Assembly: GCA_012861695.1 (NCBI GenBank)
Contig: JAAOOA010000026.1
Location: 23,554,080-23,618,079, forward strand
Source: Trematomus loennbergii
Taxonomy: Eukaryota > Chordata > Actinopteri > Perciformes > Nototheniidae
DNA length: 64,000 nt
Direction of reading: 5' to 3'
The translations under genes and the position numbers were made by a program. This document shows positions 1 to 17,483 of this stretch, one piece after another. Each line of letters begins with the position of its first letter. Within the stretch, counting starts at the first letter, position 1. Under the pieces are notes generated by a model. The model ran no database searches. It was not told where the DNA came from and saw only the letters and a list, made by a program, of their open reading frames with translations.

Positions 1-512
1 TAAAAAGTGTCTTCACCTCCATTTGTTTATAGCAGATTTATCTGTTAATCCACATATTTATATATTATTACAACAAGCAGTATTTTATTCCACTGTACAG
101 TATTTCATTTGATTATATTTTACTTGTGCAAAGTTTACTTAGTCCTTATTCCTGCAACTCTACTTGCACCATTGTGTACTATTTTGTCTTAAAGAGGCCC
201 TTTGATGCTTTTTGGGCTTTTCCCCTTTACTGTAGTGCGTTATAGGTTTTAGTGCATGTAAATGGTGCATGTAAAAACTGTGCAATATATATATACCTAG
301 CTGCTAAATCCTCAGAACTGTTACAGGGTGTGTATTTTTGTAAAATGTGTAACTTTTTTTATTATAATTTCTTTAAAAAAAAAATCTTTAGTACTTTTTG
401 TATGCATGCTTAGGTAACATTAAGCTGTCTTTGATTATTTTCTGCTGTAACAATGTCAATTTCCCCTCTGTGGGACTGATAAAGGTATTCTGATTCTGAT
501 GCAAAGGCTTTA
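1..512 (+). repeat. LINE 3'-end-like repeat left of block A
   Basis: AT-rich noncoding sequence. From about 260 to 512 it matches, in reverse complement, the segments at 10684-10805, 11384-11640 and 47105-47345. The shared part includes a TGCTGTAACAATG-like stretch and ends in 'gggactgataaaggtattct' plus GATTCTGAT units, a common form of fish LINE 3' tail. No coding part is present. The first ~260 bases are of unknown origin and no exon is visible in them. Confidence 0.5.
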
Positions 513-628
513 ATCCCAAAGTTCCCTCCAGAGCCAGTTTCTCATTTATAAACCTGAAAATGAGCATTATATTTGTTTGCCTCACTAGTAACAGATATTC
601 ACTACCAACAATTGTAGAAATTGTGCAC

Positions 629-908
629 GGGGAGGCGTGTGGTGCAGTGGGTTGTGTGTTGGGGTTGTGTGTTGGGGTTGTGTGTTGGGGTTGTGCGTTG
701 GGGTTGTGCGTTGGGGTTGTGCGTTGGGGTTGTGCGTTGGGTTGTGCGTTGGTGTTCAGATCAGGGGGTCATAGGTTCAAACCCACTGCAGTCAGCATAT
801 CGTTGTGTCCCTGACACTTCACCCCAAATTGCTCCTGTGGGGATTGTCCACAGTATTGAGTATGTAAGTCGCTTTGGATAAAAGCGTCTAACAAGTAACA
901 TGTAATGT
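629..908 (+). mobile_element. tRNA-derived SINE with an internal minisatellite
   Basis: A box-A-like motif (tggtgcagtgg, about 640-650) and a box-B-like motif (ggttcaaaccc, 774-784) mark a Pol III promoter derived from a tRNA. The 3' part has the common fish SINE tail (gtaagtcgctttggataaaa, then gcgtct) from about 864. Between the boxes are about eight units of a 13-bp repeat (gttgtgYgttggg, 651-752), which spread the boxes to about 130 bp, far more than in a tRNA. The similarity between blocks A and B begins at 909, directly after this element. Confidence 0.75.
651..752 (+). repeat. 13-bp minisatellite inside the SINE
   Basis: About eight tandem copies of gttgtgYgttggg. The first three have T at the variable site and the later ones C. 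The last two units are slightly shortened. Confidence 0.85.
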
Positions 909-958
909 ACATGACAATAAATCCTTTGAAATCATAAATCTTGATATGTCTCTCTCAG

Positions 959-8045
<7,087 letters not shown>

Positions 8046-9465
8046 GCCAACAGACGTCAAAGTTATAGCCAGGTGGATTGTAAATATTTAAGAAAGTTAG
8101 TGGAGCGCTTGGTTTGTCTTCCGTTTTTATCTGTTGAGTCGCTGCTGATATGGTCAACTTCTGCACAGAAATCTGTTGGAGTTTAAAGGGCCATTTTCTT
8201 TCTTCTGGGTTATTTAAGTCTCTTAGAGGGAGAAAAGAAAAGTCCTCAATCAAGTTAAATGAAGCTTTACTGAATGTGTCTTTGCTCCAGTGTGTGACTC
8301 CACTGCCTCTCGTTCTTCCTGTGCACAGACTCTCTTTGTTGAAAGACAAATGAAGGTCACCAAAGAGACTGCAGCCGTTTAACTTGATCTAGCGTGACTG
8401 ACAATGTTGTTTAACTCAGGATTTTAAAATGAATAGCCTTATTTTTAGTCAGTTTGTCTGCTCACCAATACTCTGACTGGATGTGGAGCCGTAGCTTTAT
8501 CTAATGATACTTTTTTGATATTAACATTTTTAGCCTGATCCCTGCGGAGCACTTGATATGTAAGGGTTTTATTCAAATTTGAAATGTATGTTCCAGTCAA
8601 TTTGTCCGTTAGCTTCATGAAATTACACCGTCTATAAGTTTGGTTTTATTATCATCCGTTGGGATGCACATCCAAAGATTGTCCTTCATAAAGAAAGGAC
8701 TACAGCTAAACATGTCAAGGTATCTGTTTTTTAATGTTTTATTATAAATAATGATGGGATATAAATGTGAAAGACTATGCAGGGTGGTTGGATGTGATAA
8801 AGTGTGTCTTAATTTAAAAACTAAATTGTAAATAGTGATCTGTTCTCCTGCTGCATCAAATCCCTTATATACATATATTTTCGTCACTAAATTTAGGAAA
8901 ATTCAACTTTGTTTCAGTCCTCTTAAAACCGTATAAACGCCTCTTCCAGACCGGAATCCTGTTCATCTTTTTCTATACCTCAACTTTACCTCAACATGCT
9001 CTGTAGGGAAACTGCATGGGGCTGCAACGTGTCTTCCTTTAAACGGCAGTCTTTGCAGAATAACTTCAAGATTTAGCTATCTTCTTTTTAACATGTCTCA
9101 GTTTGTTCATTTATTTGTTCTCTACTACGTTGAACTCAAGTCACACATTTTATAAGGTGGTCAAAAGATGAGGATTTCGGTGTCTCACTGGTTGTTTACA
9201 ACAAACCCGAAGAAGATTTTAGTTTTTTTGCAGTCCCATAAACAATTTTAGTATATTTGCTTAACCGTGCTAAGCCAAAACTGCTACATTCCTTCTCTGA
9301 CTGTTACCGTTTCCCTTCATGCGAGTGTTACTGTGTGCAGAATATGTAGGAGGTCTTTTTATTTCTGAATGAATGGAGGCTGGTGACTGAACCAGCAACA
9401 GTTTGGTCTTTCATATGATGGTATTTTATCATGTGGTTGTAAATAAAAGCCAAGGGCACATTTAA
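8046..9465 (+). other. atp8b1: ATP8B1 3'UTR, copy A
   Basis: About 1.4 kb after the TGA at 8043-8045 has no other coding signal and ends at a poly(A) signal, AATAAA at 9442-9447. It is nearly identical to the copy B 3'UTR. Scattered open frames in it are short and not conserved in frame. Confidence 0.65.
9442..9447 (+). promoter_or_regulatory. atp8b1: Poly(A) signal of ATP8B1 copy A
   Basis: AATAAA in the context gttgtaaataaaagcc, the first good signal downstream of the stop codon. It is conserved in copy B at 44120-44125. Confidence 0.6.
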
Positions 9466-9765
9466 CAATCTGAGTTCTTTCTTAATCTGTGTTTATTTTA
9501 TTGTGTTGCCTCTTTTATGTATCAATGTGGTGATTTATAAAAGTCAATCTCCATATTCCACGTACTAAACTCACAGCAGTACCAAACGTCTTTACAGACT
9601 GGTGCAAAGGAGAGATTTTAAACTTGACTAGTTTAGTTAATTACCTTGTGAGTTACTTTAAAAAAAAAAAAAAAATCAACACTAGAGAAAGGTAGAAAGA
9701 AATAGTTTGTGCATTTATTTTCTATAGTTTTTCCTAGTCTAGTAAAAGCTGAAACATGAAGCTTG

Positions 9766-10212
9766 AGGTAGGGAAAGTACTCGAGTCTTGTACTTAAATC
9801 CAAGTAGAAATACCAGAGTGTAGGAATACTCTGTTTCAGTAAAAGTCCTGCATTCAAACTGTTACTCAAGTAAAAGTAGAAAAGTATTATCATCAAAATA
9901 TATAAGTAGCAAAAGTAAAAGTAGTTGTGCAGATTGGTCCATTTCAGAATAATATATGATATGTTTTATAATGATTGATCATTAAAGTGTTCTCAAAGCT
10001 GGTAAAGGTGCAGCTAGTTTGAATGACTTTGTATACAGGGTATAAAGGTATTACATACATGTAGTGGAGTAAAAGTACAATATTTACTTCCGAATTTTAG
10101 TTTGTTGTAGAAATACAAAGTAGCAAAAATGTAAAATACTCAAGTAAAGCACAAGTATCTCAACATTGCACTTTACTTGAGCAAATCTACCTACTTACTG
10201 TGTACACCAGTG
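9766..10212. mobile_element. Nonautonomous DNA transposon, 'gtacttaaatccaagtag' family (copy A)
   Basis: This noncoding element is rich in 'agtaaaagta' and 'actcaagtaaa' motifs at both ends, as in a very common fish MITE family usually classed as hAT. The same element is at 44694-45910 in copy B (interrupted by a second hAT element) and as a fragment at 33640-34425. The termini are degraded and no clean target duplication is visible. Confidence 0.6.
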
Positions 10213-10215
10213 GTC

Positions 10216-10458
10216 TCTGTGATAATCAGTGCAATACCCTGGTGGTAACGTGTGCACACCCGTCTAATTTCCAGTCGCCAATCACATCCCGATCCTGGCG
10301 CAAAGCATTATCTCAGTTAACAAACCGCCAAGTAAACAGCAAGTGCGACCGTTGGATGCGCAGGTAGCTAGTAAACTGGAATAAACGGTATCGTATAAAA
10401 TGAATGTAGGCCTACGGATATTTCTAAAGGCAAACCAGCTCCTGTAACACCGAAGCAA
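10216..10458. other. Noncoding spacer, no gene seen
   Basis: Shared with copy B (about 45955-46182). I see no coding signal or inverted repeats. At 10458 copy A jumps to the first of two repeats of the gtttcaccg segment, while copy B continues into about 350 bp that copy A lacks. Confidence 0.4.
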
Positions 10459-11490
10459 GTTTCACCGTTTTTTCGCTTTCAAACTTTTGGCCCTGATGTT
10501 GCTTGGGGGGGCGGGGCTTACCAAAGAGTAGTTTGGCATCCTGAGTGACAGCCCTCCCTCTGTCATGTTGCCTTCATGGATGTAAGGAAGCGCGAGAAAT
10601 ATAACTCAACACTTTCTATACACAATACTCCCGTGATTGGTGGGAAACCAAACTGATACCAGCGTCAAAGTTCCGTTCAGCAAGCTGTTGAGCATCCTTG
10701 TTCAGAATCAGATCAGAATCAGAAAACCTTTATTAGTCCCACAGAGGGGACATGTACGTTGTTACAGCAGAAAAGAGCCACTGACAGCTTAATGTTACAT
10801 ATGTTCAGGGTTCGTACGGGTGCTGGAAATCCTTGAAAATACTTGACATTTTATGTGGTGTTTTCAAGGTTTGAAAAGTGCTTGGATTTTGGATAAAGTG
10901 CTTGAAATTGTGCTTGTTTTACTTTTATAATAAATTGCTGTCTGACTGAATAGTTCGCTTTTTTTGATAAAAAAAAGAGAAAGAAGTCGGAGCGAGCTTA
11001 ATTACTTTTCATAAAAAGACAGCTCCACTCCTTTTATACGTATTTGATATTTGAATCCTTCTTTTTTTCAGTTGCAGATTTTCCGTTTTCAGATTCCAAA
11101 CAATTATTTTTCAGTTTCAAATCTTGTTTTTTCAGGTTTCACCGTTTTTTTCGCTTTCAAAACTTTTGGCCCTGATGTTGCTTGGGGGGGGGGGGGGCGG
11201 GGCTTACCAAAGAGTAGTTTGGCATCCTGAGTGACAGCCCTCCCTCTGTCATGTTGCCTTCATGGATGTAAGGTAGCGCGAGAAATATAACTCAACACTT
11301 TCTATACACAATACTCCGTGATTGGTGGGAAACCAAACTGATACCAGCGTCAAAGTTCCGTTAAGCGAGCTGTTGAGCATCCTTGTTCAGAATCAGATCA
11401 GAATCACAAAACCTTTATTAGTCCCACAGAGGGGACATGTACGTTGTTACAGCAGAAAAGAGCCACTGACAGCTTAATGTTACATATGTT
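10459..11490. repeat. Local tandem duplication, unit about 677 bp (copy A only)
   Basis: The segment 10459-10805 recurs almost unchanged at 11136-11490, with the same Pol-III-free noncoding sequence, a G-run and a reversed LINE-tail piece. Block B has one version only (about 46855-47210). Between the repeats is a 'ttcgtacgggtgctggaaat' repeat (10805-10930), also single in B at 46533-46645. The G-run differs in length between the two units. Confidence 0.75.
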
Positions 11491-11640
11491 ACATGCAAAA
11501 AAAAGTATTTAAAGTAAAAAAAAAAGTTATATGATAAAACAATATAATAAAATAAAAAGTTATACAATTACAAAATACACATCCTGTAACAGTTCTGAGG
11601 ATATAGCAGCCAGGTTTATATTGCAGTTTTTAACGGCATA
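11384..11640 (-). repeat. Reverse-oriented LINE 3'-tail repeat (copy A)
   Basis: Reverse complement of the 260-512 repeat: 'cctttattagtcccacagag' and then an A-rich stretch. The first unit of the local duplication holds a shorter piece (10684-10805). Equivalent in copy B: 47105-47345. Confidence 0.5.
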
Positions 11641-12500
11641 CAGGGTTGGGTGAAGTGTTTTGCCCAAAATACCAAAAATACCTCATCTGCACTTTTCCCC
11701 ATTAAAATGAATTGTAATCAATACTTTTAGATGTAAATGGTTTATTGTATCATTATATGGGTCTCTGAAACAATCAGACTTTTACCACACTGTTATCAGA
11801 CTCTTATCAGACTTTAGCACTCTTTTCCCCGCAGAAACGACTTTAAACCATCAGTGTCACTATTGTGGGGATGTAGGAATGTACCTGTGTCTGGTGCGGA
11901 GCCTCCCTGCACTTTTAATCAATTGATTTGCCTTTATTTATCGTATTTTCTGCTGTTAATGCACTGTGCTCATGTCGGGTGATGCGCTCCCTGGAGCCAT
12001 CCTGTGGGGAAACTTGGAACTGCACTTAAATCACTTAGTGCTTTTAAGCCATTTAAAATAGTTTTTCTCACTTTTAAAATACTTTCTGCCCTAGAAATGA
12101 TTTTTAATCAGTATTACCATTATTTAGGGGCTGCATGAACACGCATTTGAGCATCCCTGCAGACTTTCCTCCTATTTAAAACACTTTTCAGTGAGGTGCC
12201 TGATTCTCTCCTGTTTCTCTGCCCCTATTTAAAAACACTTTTCCTCCTTCCCCTTGCTAGAGGTGAAATCTCTATTTCAGTCCTGATTTTGGCACATCTT
12301 GTAAATTAGTTAAATGTAGCCTTGTGTTTTTATTTAAGTCGCTGTTTATTGTTTGTTATATAAAGCAGATTGAATTATATCCTATGGACGCTGATGTGTG
12401 GATGTTGTGTCCTTTTGATAACTTTGTTGAGCTTGTTTTAGCTGCATGTCTTTTTCTATCTCACTGAACAAAGTCCCTGTATGTGAACTGGTTCAGCTGG
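11641..12500. other. Noncoding spacer upstream of NLR copy A
   Basis: Moderately conserved with copy B (47393-48150) but with several small deletions in B. It has 'atttaaaacacttttc' motifs repeated a few times. No coding exon is supported. It may include the NLR promoter. Confidence 0.4.
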
Positions 12501-12539
12501 TGAGGCTGGTTATGAATCAGAGGGAGGAGCTGCAGACAG

Positions 12540-12609
12540 GTGAAGGTGTGAAAGTTTGAAGTCAAACTGCCAGACGCTATTTACAGCTCGACACGAGAGA
12601 AACAACAGG
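12540..12609 (+). other. Probable 5' noncoding exon of NLR copy A
   Basis: A short segment ends in 'gaaacaacagg' followed by a good splice donor (gtgagtg at 12610). The same segment and donor occur in copy B ending at 48276, despite divergence around them. The left edge is a guess. Confidence 0.35.
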
Positions 12610-12866
12610 GTGAGTGTTAACACCAGGATCTGCTTTTTAACACATTTATTATTTACTCTGTCAAACTGGATGTCAGAACATAACTTATTGGTTAACAATC
12701 TGCGTCCTAGAGTCCAATGAGACTTCTGCAAGTGTTGTACACTTTTATTATTTCCTGTTAACTGATTAATCAGAGTTACAACATGTGACAGCCCAGCGCA
12801 GACAAAATGGAGAGCGGCCTGTCTGAAGTCTGACTGATTTCATGTAATTTAACCAAGTCTATTATT

Positions 12867-13084
<218 letters not shown>

Positions 13085-13086
13085 AG

Positions 13087-13222
13087 ACTGGAGAAGATGA
13101 GTCTTTAAAAGATGAGGAAGAGGTCAATCTCCAGTCTCCAGCGGTCTGTCTCTGAAGAGTGACCGGTCTATGCGTTTCCTTCCTCCACTCTTCAGTAATG
13201 AACCTGGACCCTCAGACACAAA
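13087..13222 (+). CDS. NLR copy A, N-terminal repeat exon 1 (disrupted start)
   Basis: Equivalent of the copy B start exon, whose product begins MSDLKEEEEDKSSV. In A the first codons are ATG AGT CTT TAA, because the GTGATTTA of B has become GTCTTTA. The rest matches B (SGLSLKSDRSM-type sequence) with further small changes, and the donor gtaagag is intact. These short Ser-rich repeat exons with a 'SLKSDRS' core are typical of teleost NLR N-termini. Confidence 0.6.
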
Positions 13223-13589
13223 GTAAGAGTTTCTACTGTAAACTGACCTGAAGAGGATTCAGTTTTGTTGGTATCTGATCTAAACTTTTAATGAAACCCA
13301 GTAGAGTACATTAACCAAAGTTGAATTGATCTCTTGCTTCTTGTCATCATCAGAGATAGTAAATAATCTACCAGTGAAATCATCCTCACACTCTACATGT
13401 TGGACTTTGTGTTAAATTAAGCAATAAAATACAAATATGTAAAACGTTTCACACTTGAATGAATTTTAACACAAAACCCACAATCACGACTCAAAAGCTC
13501 TAAACATCTTTAATAAGGTGAACAGTCTAGATCAAAAGCTGCTCTTTAAATAAACTAATGATGTTTAAACATGTGTTTTGTTTCCACAG

Positions 13590-13690
13590 ACGAGAGCAGG
13601 GTCTACGGTCTCCATGTGGTCTCTGAAGAGTGACCGGTCTAAAGACTGGCCTGAAGCCTTCAGTAATGACCTGGACCCTCAGACCACAAA
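13590..13690 (+). CDS. NLR copy A, N-terminal repeat exon 2 (absent from copy B)
   Basis: Starts after a 'ccacag' acceptor and ends at 'gtaagag'. Encodes a variant of the SMWSLKSDRS repeat. This exon and its upstream intron (13223-13589) repeat the arrangement at 15455-15911. Copy B has no equivalent, so A has three repeat exons and B two. Confidence 0.6.
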
Positions 13691-13706
13691 GTAAGAGCCC
13701 AGCGGT

Positions 13707-13895
<189 letters not shown>

Positions 13896-14155
13896 TCAAA
13901 CGGTTTGATTACCATTTATGTCAACAAATATTTCCAAGGCACTCCTTTATAATTAGGATAAATAAAAACAGGTTTGAAATTATTCCAATGTATACTATTG
14001 ACAGTAACCAAAAATATCCTTTAAAACTGGAGAGATTCAAAAATATGCATTAATATATAACTGTTAAATAGGTAAAATAAGATATAAATGAACAACAAAA
14101 ATCTTTACAGCTAAAATCTTGCCTAGGGCAGCAAATTGGTCAGAACCGGCCCAGT

Positions 14156-15410
14156 GGCCTCATTTATAAAGGGATATACGCTCAAAAAATGGCGTACGCC
14201 AGTACTTGACGGGAAAATGTGCGGTCCTCCACGCAAACTCTAACCCATGCGTACGCACTAAGCACAACAACGGGAGAGACGAGAAACTGCGACACCGTTG
14301 GCAGAAGGAACAATGGAGAGAAATATGTGGAAATAATACCATAAATAAAATGTTACCTCTCATTTATCATATATGAAGAATTCATTTTCAAACATTGATT
14401 AAAGCCAATCTTGAAATGATTAAACAAACGCCTGTTTGAGACTCCTCAGTGCACACAAAAACATAACTTGGAGAAATAAATAAATACGGATATGCTATTT
14501 AAAACCACCTCGAATATGTTGTGTTAATGTTATGAAATGTTTTCTCATAAATGATGCGGTAAGCAGGAGGACAGAATTACGTCTAAACTGACGCCTTTTT
14601 GCATTTCTATAGGTTGTAGATACGAGCATGGTTTTATATACTATCACGTTTAATCGTGTTTTATGCCGTTGCCAAGACTTGATAAGTCGCTCGTAAAACA
14701 CAGGAGGTATGGAAACTAAGAACACCATATGTGGTAAATTGTACAGCTAATATAACACAACCCATTAGTTGTATTTCCTTTAACTGGTGGATTATGGATA
14801 TATAGTTGCTGATCGACAGCTGGAACACAAACCACCAAATACAACAAAATAATTCAGATCCAGTCGTCATGACTCCACTCCGGAGGGATTCCCCTATCAT
14901 TTCTTACAGTTTCTCATCAAGGGGGTGTCTCCTGTCCCCGGACAAACACACTGCCTGAGGAAGGTTATGTGTATTTTTTTTGTTATTAACTTTTTTCGGA
15001 CCACTTATTTATTTATTTTGGTGACGATCCGACCTCCATGCTGCTACTCTGGTTCAAACTGCATCCACCAAACAATATGATTTATCTCGACCTCCCCACA
15101 ATAACCAAAATCTGACACGGTGTGAGATGTCTTTTTTAGCTGTTCTATCGTCATTTCCTGCGATCTTCTTCATGCAGTCAGTCAAAATGAATGAATGAAT
15201 GGGCGTTTCTTTGACTATTTATAGGCAAATATGGGCGTTACGAGTCGATTGTGATTTATAAAGGGAAACAGGCGTAGGAGTGCCGTACGCACTTCCCTCG
15301 CCGGTACGCAATGTTTTGTGAATCGGAAAATGTCTGTACCTATTTTTTTGCTTTGTACTACGTAAGCAACCTTCCACGTGAATCCTACGCAAGGCGTTAT
15401 AAATGAGGCC
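14156..15410. mobile_element. TIR DNA element 'ggcctcatttataa' (copy A only)
   Basis: Inverted ends ggcctcatttataa and ttataaatgaggcc enclose 1.25 kb with no transposase. 'gcgtacgc'-like motifs recur near both ends (14190-14260 and 15280-15390). It sits in another repeat remnant (13895-14155 and 15411-15460), inside the intron between NLR repeat exons 2 and 3. No convincing target duplication; the superfamily is undetermined. Confidence 0.65.
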
Positions 15411-15816
15411 CCTGGTGTCATCCCCACAGCACCCCCCATTTGAAACATGTTCCCACGGCTATGAACTGACCCGAAGAGGATCCAGTTTGTTGGTATCTGA
15501 TCATCTAAACTGTTTAATGAAACCCAGTAGAGTACATTAACAAAGTTGAATTGATCTCTTGCTTCTTGTCATCATCAGAGATAGTAAATAATCTACTAGT
15601 GAAATCATCCTCACACTCTACATGTTGGACTTTGTGTTAAATTAAGCAAATAAAATACAAATATGTAAAACGTTTCACACTCGAATGAATTTGAACAACA
15701 GAAACCCACAATCACGACTCAACAACTCTAAACATCTTTCATAAGGTGAACAGTCATAGATCAAAAGCTGCTCTTTAAATGAACTAATGATGTTTAAACA
15801 TGTGTTGTTTCCACAG

Positions 15817-15911
15817 ACAGAGAGCAGGGTCTACGGTCTCCATGTGGTCTCTGAAGAGTGACGGTCTAGGGACCTCCACTTCAGTAATGAACCTGGACCC
15901 TCAGACACAAA
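15817..15911 (+). CDS. NLR copy A, N-terminal repeat exon 3
   Basis: Acceptor 'ttccacag', donor 'agtaagag'. Encodes RESRVSTVSMWSLKSD-like sequence, then loses the frame: 'gtgacggtcta' lacks a C compared with 'gtgaccggtct' in the other repeat exons. The same loss is present in copy B (51790-51887), so it predates the duplication or is systematic. Confidence 0.55.
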
Positions 15912-17061
15912 GTAAGAGTCTCTCCTGTAAACTGACCTGAAGAGGATCCAGTTTTATGTAATCTAATATATAAACTGTTCTTTAATGAAATCATGTGAGC
16001 AGTTTGTAAAGGGAAAACGCAGCAAGCTAACATTATCTAAGGATATTTCAATATGCAATTATATTATCATTGTATCTGTGTATAAAATGGTTTTAAATAG
16101 CAACAATGTTGATAAATTCTGATTTAAAAAAATATATATTGTCCAAAACATTATTTAACTACTTGGGCATATCTATGATATGTCTTTTTAAGATGTTTAT
16201 TAATAATAGTGATAACCTGGTGAGCTGGTTGTGTTTAGCATTAGCAGATAAACAGAGTTTTGTGATATCACATGTAGAGTCAATACAAAGACCCAGATCC
16301 GTGCCTGGCAACACGAAGGAAGTGAAGATGTTAAATTCATATCACCTGCGTATTCGTGCAGCGTGACACATTTCAACTTGAGTGTAAAGTTTGTGACGCT
16401 CTGTTACAAAAACCTGTCAGTGTTGAGATTGTGCTCCTGGGTCTCTGACGGTCTGAGGGGAATCAGAGAGGAGAACAGAGCTCTACAGCAGCTCATATTC
16501 AATCAGGGTTATTCATGTTCCTGTATAAACCAGAGACTGTCTGTGGTGCTAACAATATAGACACTGCTGTACTTATGACTTCATGAAGTTACTCTGAGTG
16601 TTGATGGAGCAGCTAATGTTAGCCTAGCTTTAATCAAACCCATCTCTTCAGAAAAAAACATTTAAAATGTTATGCTCATTGTGTTGGAGACAGACCTGAC
16701 AAAGCATTAACTCAGGCTTTTTACAAATCAGTATCATTCTGTTGTTATTTAGGCATCCTTTCCATATGTTTATTGCTATAATTCACAGCAGATTCTATGC
16801 AAGTTGGGTTTATAGTGTACCAGGTTAATACAGCTGTGTGTGTAGATACAGGGAACATGTGCTCCTCTGGGTCATGAATCCAGACAGGATGCTCTCTGGT
16901 TTTATGATCATGTGAATTGTAAGCTATCTACCTGATCACAAGGGTATATATTATATAGACCTTTTTTTAAATATCAAACTAGAATTTCCCCCTTGTTGTA
17001 CCTTTGGTGAGAATCAGCTCCACTAATGTAAAGTGCTATAAAGGATGTGTTCTCTCCACAG
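15912..17061 (+). other. NLR intron, no feature seen
   Basis: About 1.15 kb, closely similar to copy B (51888-53036). Open frames at 16106-16366 and 16363-16560 have no recognisable domain, and the first of them is changed by an indel in copy B, so I do not call them genes. Confidence 0.5.
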
Positions 17062-17297
17062 AGGGAAGAGGAAGAGTGGTGTTCCTGTGGAGGAGCAGCT
17101 GTCCAGCTGTGCTCTGTGTCAGGACGTCCTGAAGGATCCAGTCTCTACCAGCTGTGGACACTGGTTCTGCAGACAGTGCATCACCTCATACTGGGAGCAG
17201 AGACCTCCATCAGGAGACCCCTCCTGTCCCCAGTGTGGAGAAAGATCCAGAACCAGAGCTGGCCTGCAGACAGCCAGTCAGACCAGCTCTGTACGAG
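17062..17297 (+). CDS. NLR copy A, RING-finger exon
   Basis: Encodes a C3HC4 RING: CALC, then CGHWFCRQC, then CPQC, preceded by VEEQLSS and followed by an RTRAGLQTASQTSSVR linker. RING domains coordinate two zinc ions and usually recruit a ubiquitin-conjugating E2 enzyme. All zinc ligands are present and the exon is open. Acceptor 'ctccacag', donor 'gtaagag'. Copy B is almost identical (53037-53272; S to C before PQC). Confidence 0.82.
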
Positions 17298-17483
17298 GTA
17301 AGAGGCCGAACTCATGCAGCGTCTTATTCCTCTTCCTGGTTCATTTGTTTTTTTATTAGGTATTCTGTTGAAGACATAGACATTAAATGTTTATAAAACA
17401 TTTAAACTCAGTCTGTTTTTATTAGTTTTATTGTTATATTCTCAAAAGCATTTCCTGATTCTCTCCTGTTTCCTTCTCTTCAG

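Noticed and set aside
629..790. tRNA gene
   Set aside because: Boxes A and B are present but far apart, without a cloverleaf; it is a SINE.
16106..16560. Two frames of 86 and 65 residues in the NLR intron
   Set aside because: The first is changed by an indel in copy B (52121-52348), no domain is visible, and they lie in a normal intron.
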